A stretch of 64,000 bases of DNA from Paenibacillus assamensis DSM 18201 (GCF_000422445.1 NZ_KE383839.1:252321-316320), one strand, 5' to 3'; positions 45,551-54,415 are shown, counted from the first letter of the stretch. The notes: a model not told the origin generated them from the letters alone. Numbers and translations are program-made.

Positions 45551-45892
45551 ATGAAAAAGTCAGGAACAATTTTTGTAATGGTGATGCTCATCATTATTGT
45601 GGGTACAGTGCTAATGTACAGAGAGGATCTGGATCGCTTTAATCCGTTCTTTACGAAAGAATATGTATATGTTCAAATCAATGAACAGCCAGAACCCGAT
45701 GAACCAGACGGCAAACGTTTTAAGTATCAGCTCACAGGATTCAATGATGAAGGCAAAAAGAGAAATGTGAACTTCAGTACGAGTAGTGAGTTGGAGCAAG
45801 GAACCTACCTGAAAGTGATGGCAAAAGGTCAGTATACAGAAAAGTGGGAAAAAATAGAGGATGACAGCCTTCCAAAGAACATCAAGTTTTAA
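45551..45892 (+). CDS. yxeA: YxeA-family small exported protein
   Basis: A 113-residue protein with one N-terminal signal or anchor helix (SGTIFVMVMLIIIVGTVLMY) and a small extracytoplasmic beta-rich domain (YVQINEQPEPDEPDGKRFKY, QYTEKWEKIEDDSLPKNIKF). Length and pattern match YxeA (DUF1093), which follows yxdJKLM in Bacillus subtilis. It lies 62 bp after the permease gene. The family folds like an OB domain and its exact role is unknown. Its presence is the main reason to call this module Yxd-like rather than Bce-like. Confidence 0.8.
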   Translation: MKKSGTIFVMVMLIIIVGTVLMYREDLDRFNPFFTKEYVYVQINEQPEPDEPDGKRFKYQLTGFNDEGKKRNVNFSTSSELEQGTYLKVMAKGQYTEKWEKIEDDSLPKNIKF

Positions 45893-45934
45893 CCTACAGA
45901 GTTAACACGATAGTGGTTCATACATGTTTCAATT

Positions 45935-45964
45935 AGAACGTGTCGATTGGATTGGCACGTTCTT
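45935..45964 (+). terminator. Terminator after the Yxd-type module
   Basis: AGAACGTG...CACGTTCT followed by TTTAT. Confidence 0.75.
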
Positions 45965-46090
45965 TATATGGAATAGCTAGCTGGTGCATATAGATCATAG
46001 TCCGTATTTCGAGTTATTGCTAACATAGAATTTCCACGGTAAATCCACCGGGTACTTCTATATAAAAGGTATAGCCATTCTGTTTCCATT

Positions 46091-46124
46091 AAAAAAGCAA
46101 GTCCTTTAAGGACCTGCTTTTTTT
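46091..46124. terminator. Bidirectional terminator hairpin
   Basis: AAAAAAGCAAGTCC-TTTA-GGACCTGCTTTTTTT has A- and T-runs on both sides. On the minus strand it overlaps the stop of the degraded gene 46106-46400. Confidence 0.75.
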
Positions 46125-46400
46125 CTTCTTTGAACAGCATAAACTGGAAATCTGCCTTCCACGTCAATAACCTGTTTGCCATCGAATAAATCTAGAAACA
46201 GATCACGCTTGCTGGCTTAAGGATATCCCATCAATATGCCTGCGATCCTGTACAACTTTATTTTCGATCCGATGTTCATAGGTAACGTTACCTACATGGC
46301 TAAATACATTATAGACTTGCTGTTCCAGCGACGTTAGTCCAAAATGCCTACAAACCCTGTGAGTGCCCGGTCCAGCAGACGAGTGAAAAAGGACTCCTTG
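46106..46400 (-). pseudogene. Degraded minus-strand gene of unknown family
   Basis: Three minus-strand stretches read like protein but in shifted frames: FTRLLDRALTGFVGILD (near 46345-46395), TSLEQQVYNVFSHVGNVTYE followed by HRIENKVVQDRRHIDGIS (near 46215-46345), and LDLFDGKQVIDVEGRFPVYA (46106-46192, ending at TAA over the terminator). Stops and frameshifts separate them. I do not recognise the ancestral family; the fragments are too short. Confidence 0.35.
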
Positions 46401-46450
46401 GCAGAAGTCCTTTCAAATCCTTGCACATCACATGGATTCAACTCTGTTGA

Positions 46451-47029
46451 TTAGCTATAGTACCTAAACTTATACTCCATGTCACCAGCTAGTGCAGCCG
46501 GTGTATCTCCCGTTTTTCTATAGTCATGCGTATAGATGGTCTCGAATAGACCGAAATCGATCTGTTGATAAAATTCAAAACATGGGAAACCATCATGTGC
46601 GCCTGCAATCGTTACCGTGCCATAATTAGTTACTTTTACGGCTAGTAAGTAGTCGACTGGAGGTGCCTTATCGTTCAAAGGATTGCTAGCACTTGCTCTC
46701 ATTTTAAAGCTAACATCTTCCGAGCCCCATACAATATCGGTACATTGGATACCGTCTGTGCTAGCCTTACCTTGTCGTAACTGAATCGAACCATCTGGGC
46801 TCGTAATACGTTCTGTTGTAATCCCCGTATTTTTATAATTAAATACTTCTTTTTTTTGAAAATCTACAGTAACTTCTTGCTCGACTCTAGAGCGCATTGT
46901 GTTTACGGCGTAGGGAGTGAATTCGCGTGAATCCCCTTCGAACTGCTTGATATTTCCAGTCACCGTATCCTGTTCGGGATAAGTCCAAGATAGCGGAATA
47001 AACACACTTGCTCTAATTTTGATAATCAT
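46451..47029 (-). CDS. DUF3238-like protein
   Basis: A 192-residue protein, probably beta-rich and without a signal peptide. Landmarks are RASVFIPLSWTYPEQDT, FEGDSREFTPYA and GAHDGFPCFEFYQQIDFG with TIYTHDYRKTGDTP, which I associate with the DUF3238 family of Bacilli. The function is unknown. It is divergent from a MarR regulator gene, and the 148-bp region between them carries two copies of a 17-bp dyad, so it is probably repressed by that MarR protein. The ribosome binding site before its ATG is AGGTTCTAT-like (GGAGGTTCTAT). Confidence 0.65.
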   Translation of the reverse strand: MIIKIRASVFIPLSWTYPEQDTVTGNIKQFEGDSREFTPYAVNTMRSRVEQEVTVDFQKKEVFNYKNTGITTERITSPDGSIQLRQGKASTDGIQCTDIVWGSEDVSFKMRASASNPLNDKAPPVDYLLAVKVTNYGTVTIAGAHDGFPCFEFYQQIDFGLFETIYTHDYRKTGDTPAALAGDMEYKFRYYS

Positions 47030-47091
47030 ATAGAACCTCCAGAGTTGTTTTAATCTGGTTGACTAACATAAATAATAATTAAAATTTTAAA

Positions 47092-47108
47092 AGTCAACTT
47101 GATTGACT
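47092..47108. promoter_or_regulatory. MarR operator copy 1
   Basis: AGTCAA-CTTGA-TTGACT, an exact 17-bp dyad repeated 49 bp away. A further half-site, GGTTGACTAAC, lies near 47058. Confidence 0.7.
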
Positions 47109-47140
47109 ATATATCAGACTGTACAATGTTAATTAGAGAA

Positions 47141-47157
47141 AGTCAACTTGATTGACT
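47141..47157. promoter_or_regulatory. MarR operator copy 2
   Basis: A second identical AGTCAACTTGATTGACT, ending 20 bp before the MarR ATG. Its position close to the ribosome binding site suits autorepression. Confidence 0.7.
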
Positions 47158-47177
47158 ACATTTGAGGAGAGATTGAT

Positions 47178-47651
47178 ATGAATGAGCAAAAAGATGTGGG
47201 AACCGACCTTCCTGTATTACTGGCGACAAGTATTAACTTAATGATTCGGGAACTTCATCAACAGCTGCATGAATTAGGATTTGAACATATAAGACCAGCA
47301 CATGGCTTTCTGTTTAAACGTATCGTGCCTGATGGTGCAACAGGCATAGAGATAGCAGAGTATCTGGGGATTACGAAGCAGGCTGTGAGCAAAATGGTTG
47401 ATCATCTAGAGGAAAATGGATACGTCGAACGTACTAATCATCCCACAGATATGAGAGGAAAATTGATTGTGCTCACTGAACGCGGGAAGTTAGCCATACA
47501 AGCAAAGGAAAAAATAGTTGCAGAGATTGAAAAGTGTTGGGCAGAGCGAATCGGTGTGGAAAGAATGAATTTACTCAAAGAGGATTTAACAACGTTAGTT
47601 AGTAAAGCTAATGGAGGACAAGTTCCATCGGGAGCTAGGCCAGTTTGGTAA
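47178..47651 (+). CDS. MarR-family transcriptional regulator
   Basis: A 157-residue winged-helix regulator. The core HTH is GATGIEIAEYLGITKQAVSK, and the wing has NHPTDMRGKLIVLTERG. The start follows GAGGAGAGATTGAT. It is divergent from the DUF3238-like gene, with two identical dyads in the intergenic region, so it likely controls both. The inducer is unknown. Confidence 0.88.
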   Translation: MNEQKDVGTDLPVLLATSINLMIRELHQQLHELGFEHIRPAHGFLFKRIVPDGATGIEIAEYLGITKQAVSKMVDHLEENGYVERTNHPTDMRGKLIVLTERGKLAIQAKEKIVAEIEKCWAERIGVERMNLLKEDLTTLVSKANGGQVPSGARPVW

Positions 47652-47712
47652 ACAAAGCCGAACAAGTAAGCCAGTGACACCAAACATTGGTGGAACCAAT
47701 CGCTGTTAGGAA

Positions 47713-47756
47713 TCCTCTAACTCATCAGCAATTGATGGGACTAGAGGTTTTTTTAT
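47713..47756 (+). terminator. Terminator after marR
   Basis: CCTCT...CATCA-GCAAT-TGATG...AGAGG followed by TTTTTTT. Confidence 0.85.
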
Positions 47757-47789
47757 GTTATTTATAGAGTAGCCTGTGCACAGGCTGTT

Positions 47790-47950
47790 TCAATCCTCAT
47801 TGCTTGCTTTTTCTTCGATACTTCGCATAGCTTCGAATTCATAAATCGATATTAACTGCTTCGCCATATCTTCTGGAGAAAGTCGTGTGGGGGTCTTGAT
47901 CAAGCCAGTATTTTAAAATACCCATAAACGAAAATAGTTCATAATGAATA
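47790..47950 (-). pseudogene. C-terminal remnant of a TetR-family regulator
   Basis: The minus strand encodes HYELFSFMGILKYWLDQDPH, then after a one-step frame change SPEDMAKQLISIYEFEAMRS, and TGA at 47790-47792. This is the usual ending of TetR regulators (a G-I-x-x-x-W-L helix, then S-P-E-E-M-A). The DNA-binding half is absent and a frameshift splits the rest. The remaining 160 bp up to the C45 gene hold no recognised gene. Confidence 0.55.
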
Positions 47951-48112
47951 ATAAGGTCTTTGTTAATAGGAATAGTCGCATTAGAGCTCCGCTTCATGTC
48001 CTCAATGGACGAAACGATTTAGCAGTTAACTCTCCAGTTACTGGAGACTGTATGCTGTGTACAGCAAGACTATATGCATCTTGCTATACACATACAGAAT
48101 GGGGAGCTTGGA

Positions 48113-49213
48113 ATGAACATGTATACAGGAAAATTCGCTTATCTGATTGGAAGTTCATATGAGGTGGGGGAACAACAAGCTTTAGAGTACGCTGAACATG
48201 CACATGCTAAGGAGATATTTTTTACGGAACAATCCGTTTCTGACAGCGCCTATCTGGAAAAGAGATCGCAAATCGCAAAGTATTGTCCAGGATTAAATGA
48301 AGAGTTAGAGGGCTTTGCGCAAGGGTTTGGTCGTGATCCGCAGCAATTAAAGTTTTATAACGATGGGTGGTTAATACCTGGGGGATGTAGTATAGGTGCT
48401 ATTTTGCCTCGTAAAATGGTCGACGGCAAAACATACGTATTACGAAACTATGACCTCTCTCCTGACATTTCGGATATGCGACTTTGTACCACAAAGGTAA
48501 ATGGAAAATACACACATACAGGTTTCTCGGTGTCTACCTTCGGTCGAAGTGAAGGGTTGAATGAGAAAGGTCTTTGTGCAGCCTTTGCTTCGTGCGGTAT
48601 GCCAATAGGTCATTATCCAGGGATGAGAGCGCCAGCAACTGCTGGATTGCAGTTTATGGTGATAGTAAGAGCCGTACTAGAAGCGTGCAAAAACGTTGAA
48701 GAAGCCGTCTATGCAGTTATGAATATGCCTGTGGGAACGAATATGAATTTACTTTTAGCGGATTCCAGTGGGGATGCAGCTCTAGTTGGAACCTATGACG
48801 GAGTGAAAGTAGTTAAAAAGGCAGAACAAGACTATTTACTTGCAACCAATCATGGACTATTTGCCGAAATTGAAGCTCTTGAACTAGGCAAGTTAGAACA
48901 ATCTCAACTACGATATAATCTCTTAGAAAATAAATGTAGTGAAAATGGTAAGAGAACAGTAGACGAAATGAAAGAGCTTCTCTCGACGGAGTTTCCGAAG
49001 GGGTTGACCGTTCATAATTATAACGAGAAGTTTGGAACGGTTCATTCCGTATTGTTTAATGTTACGGATGGCCAACTTGAGTTTTCGTTTGGATCTTCCT
49101 TGCAAAATACATCCTATACATTACAAGTCGGTGAACATTTTGCAAAGACGGAAATTCCAGTTGAGTTGTCTAACAAGAACTATGGAGTGGGCTTCTGGAA
49201 AATCATGAGATAA
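48113..49213 (+). CDS. C45-type autoproteolytic acyltransferase/hydrolase (Ntn fold)
   Basis: A 366-residue protein related to acyl-CoA:6-aminopenicillanic acid acyltransferase and choloylglycine-hydrolase-like amidases. The probable nucleophile after self-cleavage is Cys in IPGGCSIGAI. Supporting motifs are TYVLRNYDLSPD, GLNEKGLCAAFASCG and YLLATNHGLF, the last with the conserved Asn. It should hydrolyse or transfer amide bonds of small acylated amines outside central metabolism. No signal peptide is visible. ATG 48113 has GGGGAG 6 nt upstream. A hairpin follows at 49301. The substrate is unknown. Confidence 0.8.
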   Translation: MNMYTGKFAYLIGSSYEVGEQQALEYAEHAHAKEIFFTEQSVSDSAYLEKRSQIAKYCPGLNEELEGFAQGFGRDPQQLKFYNDGWLIPGGCSIGAILPRKMVDGKTYVLRNYDLSPDISDMRLCTTKVNGKYTHTGFSVSTFGRSEGLNEKGLCAAFASCGMPIGHYPGMRAPATAGLQFMVIVRAVLEACKNVEEAVYAVMNMPVGTNMNLLLADSSGDAALVGTYDGVKVVKKAEQDYLLATNHGLFAEIEALELGKLEQSQLRYNLLENKCSENGKRTVDEMKELLSTEFPKGLTVHNYNEKFGTVHSVLFNVTDGQLEFSFGSSLQNTSYTLQVGEHFAKTEIPVELSNKNYGVGFWKIMR

Positions 49214-49300
49214 TAACTGTAAAATTATAGTGAGTGATTAAACTGAAATACTATATATTTTCATATCACAAATAGAATGTCCATATTCACAGAAAGAGAA

Positions 49301-49335
49301 AGGGTCAACAAATCAAAACTAGATTTGTTGACCCT
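49301..49335 (+). terminator. Strong hairpin after the C45 hydrolase gene
   Basis: AGGGTCAACAAATC pairs perfectly with GATTTGTTGACCCT around a 7-nt loop. No clear T-tract follows. Confidence 0.6.
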
Positions 49336-49365
49336 AGCCATTTATCGTTCTTTTATGTAAATAGG

Positions 49366-49605
49366 ATGAAGATTCTCCATATGCTCGCTGATCTTGTATT
49401 GCTGGAAGCGAACCCGCTGGAGGATATTCGGAACACTACTCGTATCTCCGCCGTTATTTACAACGGGAAGCTGATGGAGAAGAAAGAATTAGAGAAATCG
49501 ATTAAGACGTACGATCTTGTCAAAATGGAAGATTTGAAGGTTGAACCAAGCCCACCTCATACACCGAAGTCATCTTCACATCATCATGGATTGCATTCGC
49601 ATTAA
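49366..49605 (+). pseudogene. C-terminal fragment of an imidazolonepropionase-like amidohydrolase
   Basis: ADLVLLEANPLEDIRNTTRI and SAVIYNGKLMEKKELEK form the standard closing strands of metal-dependent amidohydrolases (an A-D-L-V-L-L-D-A-N-P-L-x-D-I-x-N motif). The whole catalytic barrel is missing, and no upstream part is found. A His/Ser/Pro-rich tail follows. No ribosome binding site precedes ATG 49366. It is a remnant left by deletion. Confidence 0.7.
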
Positions 49606-49647
49606 AGAAAGAGTCGGAGATTGCTCACACATTCATTTATTTGTATA

Positions 49648-49866
49648 ATGATGGATGAATGTCATGTTGAGGATATTTTACATGCGGTTACTTTTATTCT
49701 CGATTCAGCTACACAACGAATTGAGAAGCTAATCATTGCAAGTGAAGGGAACCTAGACCGCATAGATGAAGAACTGAATGTGGTGTTTCAAGAGCTAAGA
49801 AAGTGCTTAAACTTGTTCCGCTATGGCATTTACAAAGCAAGTTCCAACGGTGCTGCTGGATCATAA
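49648..49866 (+). CDS. Small helical protein of unknown function
   Basis: A 72-residue acidic, helical sequence (ILHAVTFILDSATQRIEKLI, IDEELNVVFQELRKCLNLF) ending at TAA 49866, followed at once by a terminator. The start is unsure: ATG 49648 or 49651 lack a good ribosome binding site, and a TTG at 49621 is possible. The coding character looks real, but it lies in a region full of remnants and may itself be a fragment. Confidence 0.4.
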   Translation: MMDECHVEDILHAVTFILDSATQRIEKLIIASEGNLDRIDEELNVVFQELRKCLNLFRYGIYKASSNGAAGS

Positions 49867-49876
49867 ACTTATTATA

Positions 49877-49915
49877 GCCTCCAATGTCAAATGACGTTGG
49901 AGGTTGTTTTGTGCT
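49877..49915 (+). terminator. Terminator hairpin at the left border of the decayed Bce-type module
   Basis: CCTCCAATGTCA-AAT-GACGTTGGAGG followed by TTGTTTTG. The truncated regulator begins only about 30 bp later, so the deletion end lies close to this hairpin. Confidence 0.85.
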
Positions 49916-49941
49916 GGTAATACAGCGATATTGTAACAGAG

Positions 49942-50568
49942 TTGAATGCGTATGCACCGAATCTAGTACTACTAGATATTAACTTGCCATACTTTGACGG
50001 CTATTATTGGTGCAGACAAATTCGAAAGAATTCAAATGTACCAATTATTTTTATATCAGCAAGAGAAGGTGAAATGCACCAGGTGATGGCCATCGAACAT
50101 GGCGGAGACGACTATATTACCAAGCCGATTTCTCTTGATCTCTTAATGGCAAAAATAAAAGGAGTGCTGCGGAGAGTATACGGCGAGTATGCAGATACGT
50201 CGACACTAGCTCCTCCTGATTCCGAATTAAGTGCAGAAGGGTTGCGACTTAATCTTAGTAGAAATGAACTGATATGGAAGCAGGAAAAGATCGTGCTTAC
50301 GAAGAATGAGCAATTGTTAGTGGAATGCTTTATGCAGCATCTTGGCAGGACGATTACACGTGATCGATTGTTGGAAGTGCTATGGGATAAAGCAGAGTTC
50401 GTAGACGATAATACGTTGACGGTGAACGTCACTAGGTTGAGGAAAAAGTTTGAGGAACTTGGACTGCCAGAGGTCATTGTGACCGTGCGAGGCCTTGGCT
50501 ATAAAATGGTGCTCGAAACAGATATAAAGAATGAGAAGGAGTCGAAGGATCAGAGGATGCATCTATGA
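49942..50568 (+). pseudogene. 5'-truncated Bce-type response regulator
   Basis: The frame begins in mid-receiver: LNAYAPNLVLLDINLPYFDG keeps the phospho-acceptor Asp, then YITKPISLDLLMAKIK and a full winged HTH (LTKNEQLLVECFMQ, VDDNTLTVNVTRLRKKFEEL). The first 40 or so residues, with the acidic pocket (E-D-D), are missing, and no ribosome binding site precedes the first ATG. A terminator lies immediately upstream. The product cannot be normally phosphorylated. The stop overlaps the start of the kinase gene by 4 nt, preserving the original operon order. Confidence 0.75.
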
Positions 50569-51667
50569 ACAAACAGGGAACACATAGCACAGCAGTTCTA
50601 TTTATACGGGATCGTTTATTGTTTTTTCTAACAGCGCTCGTCATTATTGTACTTGGCGTCGTACTAATGGAATTAGACAGAGTGCGTCTAAGTAAAGGTA
50701 TTAATGATATCGGTACCACTACATACTTTATTATCGTATCACTCTTTTTTATTGGAGTGTGGTTGGTAATAGACTTCATCCGGCAGCGTGCTTACTATCG
50801 GCAGTTACATATTGCGATTGAACATCCACCTGTGATGCAAGCCGCTGCAATCATACAGTCTACGGTAACGCAAGAACAACGGCTAGTTGCTCGTTTATTG
50901 GAACAACAGCAATCAGCTTATCTGAATGAGCTTCGCAGCTATCACCGTCAGCAGGAGAGGCATAATCATTTTGTATTACAGTGGGTCCACAATATGAAAA
51001 CACCTGTTTCGGTTATGGATTTACTTATGCAGGAAGCGATACAGCAGATTCCTTTTTCTGATCAAGAGCAGTATCAGTTTATTTCAGATATACAGGATGA
51101 GGCCGATCGGATGATGAGAGGTCTGGAAATGCTGCTGTATTCAGCGCGGATTGATAAATTTGAGATCGATTTACATTGTAAGCGATTCTCACTGCATGAG
51201 TTGATTCGTGATGTGATCATTGATCATAAACGTCTCTGTATCCGTCATTCCATCACTCCTCAGATCGTTGGAGAGGCTTGGGTAGAAACAGATATGAAAT
51301 GGATGACGTTCGTACTCAATCAATTGGTAACCAATGCGATCAAATACAGCAAGGGCAGATCAGGTCCCAAACGTCTGCATTTTCATATGGAACAGAACGA
51401 ACATGAAGTGAAGCTGAATGTAATAGATGAAGGCATTGGCATACCCTCATATGATTTGCCAAGAGTATTTGATCCGTTCTTTACCGGTGAAAATGGTGTT
51501 CTGTAGAAGAGTCCACCGGAATGGGCCTGTACTTGGCGAAACAGGTATGCGATAGACTTGGTCACAGGTTGAATGTACATTCTGAAGTGGGCAAGGGCAC
51601 AACCTTTACGGTATCATTTGAGGCAAAGAGTATTCATCGAATGGATTTCAAAGTGACAAATTTGTAA
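50565..51667 (+). pseudogene. Frameshifted Bce-type histidine kinase
   Basis: ATG 50565 opens two membrane helices, the phospho-acceptor region LQWVHNMKTPVSVMDLL, the N box VTNAIKYSKG and the G1 box DEGIGIPSYDLPRVF. It then stops at 51506 after FTGENGVL. A different frame continues with ESTGMGLYLAKQV (G2 box), GKGTTFTVSFEAKS and TAA at 51665-51667. Normal kinases have these in one frame, so a small indel near 51500 has cut off the ATP-lid end. Without the G2 box the protein is probably inactive. Confidence 0.8.
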
Positions 51668-51783
51668 GGTTGATTTCAAACCATTTGTCATCTTAATCGA
51701 TGTGAGCCATGCTTGTGGAAGCCTATACTTACGTAGTAAGCGTACCTGATACACATACAGCTTGGGAGAGGGACTAGAGGACG

Positions 51784-52800
51784 ACTATACTAAAAGCGCA
51801 GGGGCTTGGAAAAATATACAGTTCCAAAGGGAACATCATGACCACGGCACTAAACGACATCGATTTAGAAATAGAAGAAGGGGAATTTGTCGGCATTATG
51901 GGGCCATCTGGCAGCAGCAAAACAACGCTTCTTCATTTATTGGCTACCATGGATCGGCCAACGTCGGGAAGTATAGAAATTAACGGTGTTAATCCTCTTG
52001 GATTATTGGATAAGGAGCTGTCATTATTTCGACGCCGTCAGCTTGGTTTTGTATTTCAGGAATTCAATCTCGTACACACCTTATCGATGAAGGATGTGCT
52101 GCTAGCCCCGTTTATTATGGTAACAGTTGTGGTAGGAACGTATTTTTTATTTACACAACTTAGTATCTATATGCTGCAGCTTGCTCAAGGGAATGCTAGA
52201 TTCTACTATAATCGCACCAATATGATTATGATTGCCCAGTTAGCTTATAAATTGAAAGACAATGCGCGAATGCTCTTTATTGTATCGATATTGAGCGCGG
52301 TAATGCTAACTGCATCAGGTGCTGTGTATACACTGTTACGAAGCGTGCAGCTAGATGGCGCACAAACACAATACGAAGATCCAGAAGGATTATTTGCACT
52401 CATTTTATTTAGTGGGATGTTTATTAGTTTGCTATTTTTTATTGCAGCAGGCAGCATGATTTACTTTAAATTGTTTACAGAGCTGCGTGAGGATCAGGAG
52501 CAGTATAACGTATTGACTCGCATCGGCATGACACCGGACGAAATTAGAAAAATTATCGTTGCGCAATTAGGTATTATCTTTTACGTGCCTTGCATCGTTG
52601 GGATTATTCATGCATCGTTTGCGATGAAAGCGATGGATAATGTTCTCCAGCTAGCGCATTGGAGCTATTCATTCGGAGTCATCTGTATTTATATTGCGAT
52701 GCAGACGATATATTTCTTAGTAACCTGTCATGACTATATGAATCATGTTGTGCACAGTAATAAATCTATGAGGTCACGAGGAGGAGGGTATGATCATTAA
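51784..52800 (+). pseudogene. ATPase-permease chimera left by deletions in a BceAB-type transporter
   Basis: One 339-codon frame begins with ABC ATPase sequence ([20 protein letters not shown], with Walker A GPSGSSKTT, and LGFVFQEFNLVHTLSMKDVL). It then jumps directly into BceB-type permease sequence (FIMVTVVVGTYFLFTQLSIY). The ATPase signature, Walker B and the permease N-terminal helices are gone. A second jump after AVYTLLRSVQLDGAQTQ removes the large extracellular domain before LFALILFSGMFISLLFFIAA and the last helices. The upstream in-frame codons (TILKAQGLGKIY) lack an ATG; the first is at 51838. It is a non-functional relic of the transporter for the decayed kinase and regulator. Confidence 0.8.
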
Positions 52801-54376
52801 GCCGACTAATCACACAGCTAAAAGCGATGCGAAGAGAAATTGCTATATCATGACCCAACATCGAATCGCATCGGCATGGAAAACGTATTTTTTTATATTC
52901 ATAGTGATAGCGATCATGGGTGGTATACTGCCGCAGTACGTTGCGGCGCAAGATTTTTTATCTAAGAAAGAGAAAACGAAAATAATAGAGCAGTTTGTGC
53001 AAAATCAAATGCAAGGAAGCCGAATTCCAGGAGTTTCATTGATTATTGTAGAGAAGGGGAATATCGCTTATCAAAATGGATTTGGCTATGCGGATGTTGC
53101 TTCGAAGAAGCCAGTCACAGGAGATACGTTGTTCGAGCTCGCTTCTACAAGTAAAGCCTTTACGGGATTAGCCATTTTACAGCTAGAAAAGGAAGGGAAG
53201 CTGAAGAGGACGGATCTTATTACAACGTTCATCCCGTGGTTACAATTGTACTACAACGGCAAGCATGCTTCGATCACGGTTCGAGATTTGCTCTATCATA
53301 CTAGCGGAATCCCATCAACTTCGATTCAGTATTATCCAGAGAGCGACGCTGATGATGCACTTGAACAAACAGCAAGAACGTTACTTAACCAACCTTTGAA
53401 CCGTGAACCAGGAAGTTCCTATGAATATGCGACCATTAACTACGATATATTAGGCCTCATCATTGAAAAGGTGACAGGGCAGTCCTATGAAACGTATATG
53501 CAGCAGCATATTTTGCAACCACTTGGCATGAACGATTCCAAAGTTGGTGTAGAGAAAATACCGCCAGTTAATATGGCAATCGGTTATCGACTACAATTTA
53601 CGGTACCTACTGCACATTCGCCAGCCATTTATCGCGGAAATACATCAGCTGGTTACATCATCAGCAGCGCGAACGATGTAGCGAAGTGGATGAATGTTCA
53701 GCTTGGAGATGTACAGTTGCAAGGCATGGATCCGCACCTTATAGGTGATTCTCATGTGCCTGATCAGTCCGTTGAGCCTTTAGATGAACATACGTACTAT
53801 GGAGCGGGTTGGTTAGTACAACAAGGTATTAACAAAGTCATCCATCATGCAGGAGCTAATCCCACTTTCTCTTCTTACATCACATTGCTGCCGGAAGAAC
53901 AGATGGGAGTAGCAGTGTTATCGAATATGAGGAGCAGTACGACCACTACGATTGCCCAAGGCGTCATGGATATATGGAATGGCAAGGAACTAGAAGGTAA
54001 TAGTCAACCAGATGGTATGTTAAAGGTAGAACAATTCTCCACCTATGTATTTGTTATTGTAGGAGGATTAGGCCTTATCGGTCTTATGTTAATAGCTCTA
54101 TGTATGAAGAGAGTAGTCAAACAACAGAGATACCGTACTGCATTAAAGGGGAAGAGGTTATTATTGCTCGTCATTCACACCGTGCTCTTTGCAGCAGGTA
54201 TAATCCTTATTTTGAACCTCCCCAATATACTGCTTGGAGGTATGTCATGGACCTTTGTAGATAGATGGGCACCGGCAACTATTATGTTTACTTTGTACAG
54301 CCTGCTTGTGACAGGCAGTGTGTATTTTGTATATGGTCTGATGCTGCTATCGACGAAGAAACGATTAGAGACATAG
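52790..54376 (+). CDS. Serine hydrolase of the beta-lactamase/PBP class C family
   Basis: A 528-residue exported protein. A signal-like helix (TYFFIFIVIAIMGGILPQYV) is followed by the catalytic domain with S-x-x-K in LASTSKAFTGLAIL, a Y-x-N-type motif in YEYATINYDILG and H-x-G in IHHAGANPTFSS. The C-terminus adds three or four hydrophobic helices (from about residue 420). Relatives include esterases, D-aminopeptidases and Pbp-like proteins that act on the outer membrane face. The ATG overlaps the relic permease end by 11 nt and has GAGGAGG just upstream, so it was part of the decayed Bce-type operon and may now lack its native promoter. It looks intact. Confidence 0.85.
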   Translation: MIIKPTNHTAKSDAKRNCYIMTQHRIASAWKTYFFIFIVIAIMGGILPQYVAAQDFLSKKEKTKIIEQFVQNQMQGSRIPGVSLIIVEKGNIAYQNGFGYADVASKKPVTGDTLFELASTSKAFTGLAILQLEKEGKLKRTDLITTFIPWLQLYYNGKHASITVRDLLYHTSGIPSTSIQYYPESDADDALEQTARTLLNQPLNREPGSSYEYATINYDILGLIIEKVTGQSYETYMQQHILQPLGMNDSKVGVEKIPPVNMAIGYRLQFTVPTAHSPAIYRGNTSAGYIISSANDVAKWMNVQLGDVQLQGMDPHLIGDSHVPDQSVEPLDEHTYYGAGWLVQQGINKVIHHAGANPTFSSYITLLPEEQMGVAVLSNMRSSTTTTIAQGVMDIWNGKELEGNSQPDGMLKVEQFSTYVFVIVGGLGLIGLMLIALCMKRVVKQQRYRTALKGKRLLLLVIHTVLFAAGIILILNLPNILLGGMSWTFVDRWAPATIMFTLYSLLVTGSVYFVYGLMLLSTKKRLET

Positions 54377-54415
54377 AGAGTTGAAGTCGTAATAGATGTG
54401 TGAGTGTAATAGGAG

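Noticed and set aside
45964-46182. 72-codon minus-strand frame near the Yxd module
   Set aside because: It runs across a bidirectional terminator hairpin, and a different frame over the same DNA reads as a protein remnant (LFDGKQVIDVEGRF).
47944-48112. Plus-strand frame before the C45 hydrolase gene, and a longer start for that gene at 48074
   Set aside because: No ribosome binding site at either; GGGGAG before ATG 48113 and family alignment favour the shorter start.
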